Below, piece by piece: positions 60,068-64,000 of a stretch of 64,000 nucleotides of DNA. The position numbers and the translations under genes were made by a program. The stretch is from DASSUW01 sp963792385 (lineage in GTDB: Bacteria > Actinomycetota > Thermoleophilia > Solirubrobacterales > Solirubrobacteraceae): NCBI GenBank assembly GCA_963792385.1, contig CAWBVZ010000001.1:186001-250000 (forward strand). Reading direction: 5' to 3'. The notes beneath the pieces are model-generated. The model was not told where the DNA came from and did not search any database. It worked only from the letters and a program-made list of their open reading frames with translations. Position 1 is the stretch's first letter; each line of letters opens with the position of its first letter.

Positions 60068-61542
60068 CGCGCCGTCCCCGCCGCGGCCTGGCCGGCCGCC
60101 TTCAAGGCCGGCTCGCCGGCATCGAGCGCTGCCTGCGGGTACAGCGCGAACGCCAGGATCGCCAGCACGAGCGGCACGAGCACGAGCGCGTCGCCCAGCG
60201 ACATCTCGAACGACGTCACCGTCGCGCCCTGCCGGTTGTGCATCGCGCGGATGTACATCCGCAGCGCGTAGACGGAGGCCAGGATCACGCCCGTCGAGGC
60301 GATCAGCGCGATCGCGAGCTTGGACTGGAAGACGCCGAACAGGATCATGAACTCGCCGACGAAGTTCGCCGAGCCGGGCATCGCCAGCGTCGCGAGCGTC
60401 ACGATCATGAACAGCGTTGCGAGCACCGGCGCCCGGAACGCGATCCCGCCCATGTCGCGGATGTCCTCCGACCCGCCGGCGCGCGCCGCCAGCAGCACGA
60501 TGATCAGGAACAGCGGCGCCACCACGAGCCCGTGGTTGACGGCCTGCAGCAGCGCACCCTGGGCGCCCCGGCCGGCCTCGTCGAGCGCGAAGATGCCGAG
60601 CGTGATGAACCCGAGCTGCGCCACCGACGAGTAGCCGAGGATCAGCCGCAGGTTCGTCTGCGTGAACGCCTGGATCGACCCGTAGAGGATCGAGAACAGC
60701 GCGAGGATCAGCACGATCATCTGGAAGTCCTCGGCTGCCGCCGGGAACAGCGGCAGCACGATCCGCAGGAAGCCGTAGGCGGCCACCTTCGACACGACGC
60801 CGGAGAACACGGCGAGCGCCGGGAGCGGCATATTGCGGTACGCGTCCGGCATCCAGCCGTGGAACGGGAACGCCGGCATCTTGATGAGGAACGCGAGCGC
60901 GAAGGCCGCGAACAGCCACTTCTGCGTGCTGTCGCCGACCAGGTTCGCGCGCAGGTCGGCGAGCGAGAAGCTCACCTGCCCGCCGTCCGCGCTCAGCACC
61001 GCGACGGCGACCGCGCCGGCCAGCATCAGCAGCGAGCCGACCAGCGTGTAGATGAACATCTTGATCGCGGCCTGCACCCGGTCCGGCCCACCCCACTGGC
61101 CGACGAGGAAGTAGAACGGGATCAGCATCAGGTCGAAGAACAGGACGAACAGCGCCAGGTCCTGCGCCAGGAACGCGCCCAGCACGGCCGTCTCGGCGAT
61201 CCCGAAGTGGATGGCGAACAGCCGCGCCCGCTCCGGCGGACGCAGCGCGAGCCACAGCGCCGAGGCGGCGAACAGCAGCGTCGTGAGTGCCACCAGCCAC
61301 AGGTTCAGGCCGTCGACGCCGAGCGTGTAGCGGATGCCGAGTTCGTCGATCCAGGAGTCGTCGGTGACGTACTGCAGCCCGCGCACGCTCGTGTCGAAGT
61401 CCACCAGCAGCACGACCGCGTAGCCGAGCGGCACGAGCGTGCCGACGAGCGCGAACACCGGCGTCACGGCACGCGGTGCGAGCCCGCCGAGCACCGCCAT
61501 CAGCAGCGGGAAGAAGAGCAGGATCGAGAGATGGACGGTCAT
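60064..61542 (-). CDS. nuoM: NADH-quinone oxidoreductase subunit M
   Basis: 492 residues from ATG 61542. Antiporter-like motifs include AFALAFLIKMPAFPFHGWMP with DAYRNMPLPALAVFSGVVSK, NLRLILGYSSVAQLGFITLG, and LPGSANFVGEFMILFG-like AMPGSANFVGEFMILFGVF. It is a proton-pumping membrane subunit of complex I. It overlaps nuoL (ATGA, stop of nuoL 61539-61541) and nuoN (ATGA), giving tight translational coupling. Confidence 0.96.
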   Translation of the reverse strand: MTVHLSILLFFPLLMAVLGGLAPRAVTPVFALVGTLVPLGYAVVLLVDFDTSVRGLQYVTDDSWIDELGIRYTLGVDGLNLWLVALTTLLFAASALWLALRPPERARLFAIHFGIAETAVLGAFLAQDLALFVLFFDLMLIPFYFLVGQWGGPDRVQAAIKMFIYTLVGSLLMLAGAVAVAVLSADGGQVSFSLADLRANLVGDSTQKWLFAAFALAFLIKMPAFPFHGWMPDAYRNMPLPALAVFSGVVSKVAAYGFLRIVLPLFPAAAEDFQMIVLILALFSILYGSIQAFTQTNLRLILGYSSVAQLGFITLGIFALDEAGRGAQGALLQAVNHGLVVAPLFLIIVLLAARAGGSEDIRDMGGIAFRAPVLATLFMIVTLATLAMPGSANFVGEFMILFGVFQSKLAIALIASTGVILASVYALRMYIRAMHNRQGATVTSFEMSLGDALVLVPLVLAILAFALYPQAALDAGEPALKAAGQAAAGTAR

Positions 61543-63551
61543 GCGGAGATCAGGAAGTAGGCGCCGAGTGACGTGATGCCAAGGAGCAGGAGGGCGGCGT
61601 AGTAGCGCAGGTAGCCGGTCTGCACACGGCGCACCCCGGCAGAGGCGAGCCCGACGAGGCTGGAGGTGCCGCCAACGAGCGCGCCGTCCACGAACACGCG
61701 CTCGAACGTGGTGTTCGCAAAGCGGCCGAGCCAGATCGCCGGTCGCACGATCAGCAGGTCGATCGCCTCGTCGAAGTACCACTTGTTGACGAACAGCCGG
61801 TGCAACGGCGCGAATCGTGCCTGCAGGCGGCCCGGCAACTCGGGCCGGCGGACCCACAGGGTGTACGCGATGAAGATGCCGGTCAGCGCGATCAGCGCGC
61901 CGACGAGCAGGCCGATGTCGGTTAGCGCGGTCGAGGGCTCGAGTCCCTCATAGATGCTCGAGTCAGCGAACGTCGGCTCCAGGAACTTGTGCAGCGACTC
62001 GTTCAGCCTCGGGATCTGCGGGAGGCCGCCGACGACCGCCAGCACAGCCAGCACGCCCATCGCGAGCTTCATCGGGAACTCACGCTCGGCGATGTGGTGC
62101 TCCGGACCCGGGAAGCCGACGTCGGTGTCCTCGATTTCGCCGGTCAGCGGGTTCGCCGGCTGCTCCGCGTGGAACAGGTGCCCGTGCTCGAGCTCCTTCG
62201 CCTCCGGGCACGGATCACCGTAGAACGCGCGGAAGATCATCCGGAACGTGTAGATCGCGGTCAGCATCGAGCCGAGGTAGCCGAGGACGCCGAGCGCGAT
62301 GTGCCAGTCGTCGCGCGCGAACAGCAGAGCGATGATCTCGTCCTTGGAGAAGAAGCCCGAGAACGGCGGCACGCCCGACAGCGCCAGGCCGCCGATGACC
62401 ATGCAGCCGAACGTGAACGGCATCGCGCGCCGGAAGCCGCCCATGCGGTTGAGGTCCTGGACGCCGGCCATCGCGGCGATCACCGACCCGGCGGCCATGA
62501 ACAGCAGCGCCTTGAAGAAGGCGTGCGTCATCAGGTGGAACATGCCGGCGGCGTACGCCGACGACGAGACGGCCATGACCATGTAGCCGATCTGCGACAT
62601 CGTCGAGTACGCGATGACGCGCTTGAGATCGGTCACCACGATGCCGATCGTCGCCGCGATCAGCAGCGTCGCGCAGCCGACGATCGCGCCGACGTCGGCG
62701 GCTGCCGGCGCCTGCTCGAACAGCGGGTGCATGCGCGCGATCAGGTACACACCGGCGGTCACCATCGTCGCCGCATGGATCAGGGCGGAGACCGGCGTCG
62801 GGCCCTCCATCGCGTCCGGGAGCCACGTGTGCAGCGGGACCTGGGCGGACTTGGCGAACGCGCCGACCAGCAGCAGCACGCAGCCGGCCACGAGATCGCC
62901 GTCGTTGGGGGTGAAGGCGTTCCCGACCTCCTCGAATGCCTTCAGGAAGTCCAGCGAGCCGGTGCCCTGGAAGATGAAGAACGCGCCGAGCACGAGGCCG
63001 ACGTCGCCGACCACGTTGATCACGAACGCCTTGATGCCCGCCTTCGTGGCGGTCGTCCGCCGGTACCAGAACGAGATCAGGAAGTACGACGCGGCGCCGA
63101 CGAACGCCCAGCCGACGATCAGCATCAGGAAGTTGGCCGCCTCGACCAGCAGCAGCATGCTGAACACGAAGAAGTTCAGATACGCGAAGAACCGCGTATA
63201 GCCGTTGTCGCCGTCCATGTACGCCACCGAGTACAGGTGGATCAGCATCGACACGCCTGAGACCACCAGCATCATCAGGACGCTGAGCGGGTCGATCAGG
63301 ATCGCGACCTGCGCGTCGAGCCCGTTCGTCACGGCGTAGTCCCACCCGACCGAGACGACCTGACGCGACTCCTCGTCCAGTGCCTGCAGCTGGACGAACG
63401 CTCCGATCGCGGATGCGAACGAGAGTGCGATCGCCAGCGTGCCGAGCAGCCCATGCACGCGCGGCGGCAGCAGCTTGGAGGTGAGGGCGATGATCACCGC
63501 GCCCGCGAGCGGGAGCGCGAGCACCAGCCACCCGTAGGTCTGAATGCTCAA
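61539..63551 (-). CDS. nuoL: NADH-quinone oxidoreductase subunit L
   Basis: 670 residues from a TTG at 63551 that overlaps the nuoK stop (TTGA). It is the largest antiporter-like subunit, with about 16 helices and the C-terminal lateral helix region. Typical stretches are FAKSAQVPLHTWLPDAMEGP with TPVSALIHAATMVTAGVYLI, DLKRVIAYSTMSQIGYMVMA, and GLALSGVPPFSGFFSKDEI. It pumps protons as part of respiratory complex I. A long soluble loop with HLFHAEQPANPLTGEIED is present near residue 460. Confidence 0.96.
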   Translation of the reverse strand: MSIQTYGWLVLALPLAGAVIIALTSKLLPPRVHGLLGTLAIALSFASAIGAFVQLQALDEESRQVVSVGWDYAVTNGLDAQVAILIDPLSVLMMLVVSGVSMLIHLYSVAYMDGDNGYTRFFAYLNFFVFSMLLLVEAANFLMLIVGWAFVGAASYFLISFWYRRTTATKAGIKAFVINVVGDVGLVLGAFFIFQGTGSLDFLKAFEEVGNAFTPNDGDLVAGCVLLLVGAFAKSAQVPLHTWLPDAMEGPTPVSALIHAATMVTAGVYLIARMHPLFEQAPAAADVGAIVGCATLLIAATIGIVVTDLKRVIAYSTMSQIGYMVMAVSSSAYAAGMFHLMTHAFFKALLFMAAGSVIAAMAGVQDLNRMGGFRRAMPFTFGCMVIGGLALSGVPPFSGFFSKDEIIALLFARDDWHIALGVLGYLGSMLTAIYTFRMIFRAFYGDPCPEAKELEHGHLFHAEQPANPLTGEIEDTDVGFPGPEHHIAEREFPMKLAMGVLAVLAVVGGLPQIPRLNESLHKFLEPTFADSSIYEGLEPSTALTDIGLLVGALIALTGIFIAYTLWVRRPELPGRLQARFAPLHRLFVNKWYFDEAIDLLIVRPAIWLGRFANTTFERVFVDGALVGGTSSLVGLASAGVRRVQTGYLRYYAALLLLGITSLGAYFLISA

Positions 63552-63847
63552 CCCTGCAGCTCCCGCAGCTCGTCGACGTCGATCGGCAGCCGGCGCCGGA
63601 ACAGCGCGACGATCAGGCCGAGGCCGATCGCCACCTCACAGGCCGCCACGACCATCACGATCAGGGCGAACATCTGCCCGTCCATGTTCCCGTGTGCGCG
63701 CGAGAACGCGACGAGCGCGAGGTTGGCCGCGTTCAGCATCAGCTCGATGCAGAGCAGGATCACGAGCGGGTTGCGGCGCACGAGCACGCCCGCGGCGCCG
63801 ATGCAGAAGATCAGGGCGGACGCGACGAGGTACCAGGTCAGAGACAT
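63548..63847 (-). CDS. nuoK: NADH-quinone oxidoreductase subunit K
   Basis: 99 residues, the standard NuoK size, with three membrane helices. The family pattern YLVASALIFCIGAAGVLVRR, NPLVILLCIELMLNAANLAL (with the conserved Glu in LCIELML) and VMVVAACEVAIGLGLIVALF (second Glu) is complete. It sits three bases after nuoJ and overlaps nuoL by TTGA. Confidence 0.97.
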   Translation of the reverse strand: MSLTWYLVASALIFCIGAAGVLVRRNPLVILLCIELMLNAANLALVAFSRAHGNMDGQMFALIVMVVAACEVAIGLGLIVALFRRRLPIDVDELRELQG

Positions 63848-63850
63848 GCG

Positions 63851-64000
63851 CTAGCTCTCCGGCGGCACTCCGGCCACCTCGATCATCGAGTCAGGCGGCG
63901 GGCTGCTCCGGAGGAGGTCGGCGACCGAGATCTCCTCGTGCGGATCGGTCAGGCCGGTGCGCCGGCGGGCGAGGATCACCGCGCCGACGGCGGCGATCAG
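63851..64000 (-). CDS. nuoJ: NADH-quinone oxidoreductase subunit J, 3' end only
   Basis: The frame enters from the right edge and ends at a TAG (63851-63853), three bases before the nuoK start. The last residues read IAAVGAVILARRRTGLTDP, then HEEISVADLLRSSPPPDSMI and EVAGVPPES. The position directly upstream of nuoK and the last membrane helix followed by a charged tail fit NuoJ. The gene continues beyond the window. Confidence 0.75.
   Translation of the reverse strand: MIAAVGAVILARRRTGLTDPHEEISVADLLRSSPPPDSMIEVAGVPPES

Noticed and set aside
58481..61560. Long plus-strand open frames antisense to nuoM and nuoN
   Set aside because: Shadow frames of nuo genes; composition is dominated by Arg, His and Gln.

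Overview
The window is very GC-rich and densely coded, with many GTG and TTG starts, stop/start overlaps (ATGA, GTGA, TTGA) and an nuoJ-K-L-M-N end of a respiratory complex I operon. Together with the DUF1707, DUF378, GNAT, SSI-like and sigma-factor content this suggests an actinobacterium, most likely a soil Thermoleophilia (Solirubrobacter/Conexibacter-like). That placement is inference. No rRNA, tRNA, CRISPR array, phage or transposase gene was recognised.

Layout. 1-2.3 kb: three or four genes broken by small frameshifts, including an M29 aminopeptidase. 2.3-12.4 kb: metallo-beta-lactamase hydrolase, metF, a secreted LVIVD-repeat protein, a YgjP-like hydrolase, then a minus-strand group with two large cyclic-di-GMP enzymes and an SSI-like lipoprotein. 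12.4-21.3 kb: citrate synthase, dCTP deaminase, PfkB kinase, quinone oxidoreductase, DEAD-box helicase, cyclophilin, aldehyde dehydrogenase and a small RTX-like secreted protein. 21.4-26.3 kb: a sigma factor with a membrane/coiled-coil tail, a protein-methyltransferase-like enzyme, an orphan Hcp, and a HAD/APH pair resembling the front half of ACAD10. 26.3-38.7 kb: secreted glycosidase, SixA, M20 peptidase, Crp/Fnr regulator, Bcp, Fpg, MarR with a flavin-oxidoreductase pseudogene, EamA exporter with an Lrp regulator, and small membrane proteins. 38.8-49.8 kb: a carboxylate uptake region. A LytS/LytTR two-component system sits between a frameshifted sodium/solute symporter operon and a DUF485-ActP-Acs acetate operon. 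49.9-58.3 kb: SDR dehydrogenase, DUF1707 protein, acyl-CoA synthetase coupled to a transglutaminase, a two-domain ThyX and a pilin-like fusion protein. 58.5-64 kb: nuoN, M, L, K and the end of nuoJ.

The most novel signal is a family of four non-coding, full-length palindromic elements (14955-15225, 20724-20871, 31705-31843, 58312-58488). They share conserved ends with a fixed two-base asymmetry, all have the same orientation, and each starts 14-28 bases after a stop codon. Other notable signals are candidate operators: LytTR/AlgR-type direct repeats 21 bases apart before the acetate operon, twin CRP-type palindromes 31 bases apart beside the Crp/Fnr gene, and twin MarR-type palindromes 30 bases apart before a gene carrying an in-frame stop.

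Several genes (1-2.3 kb, 38.8-43.3 kb, and one site in thyX) carry single-base frameshifts although the family sequence continues in another frame. Consensus errors are as likely as real pseudogenes, and coordinates of those genes are approximate.
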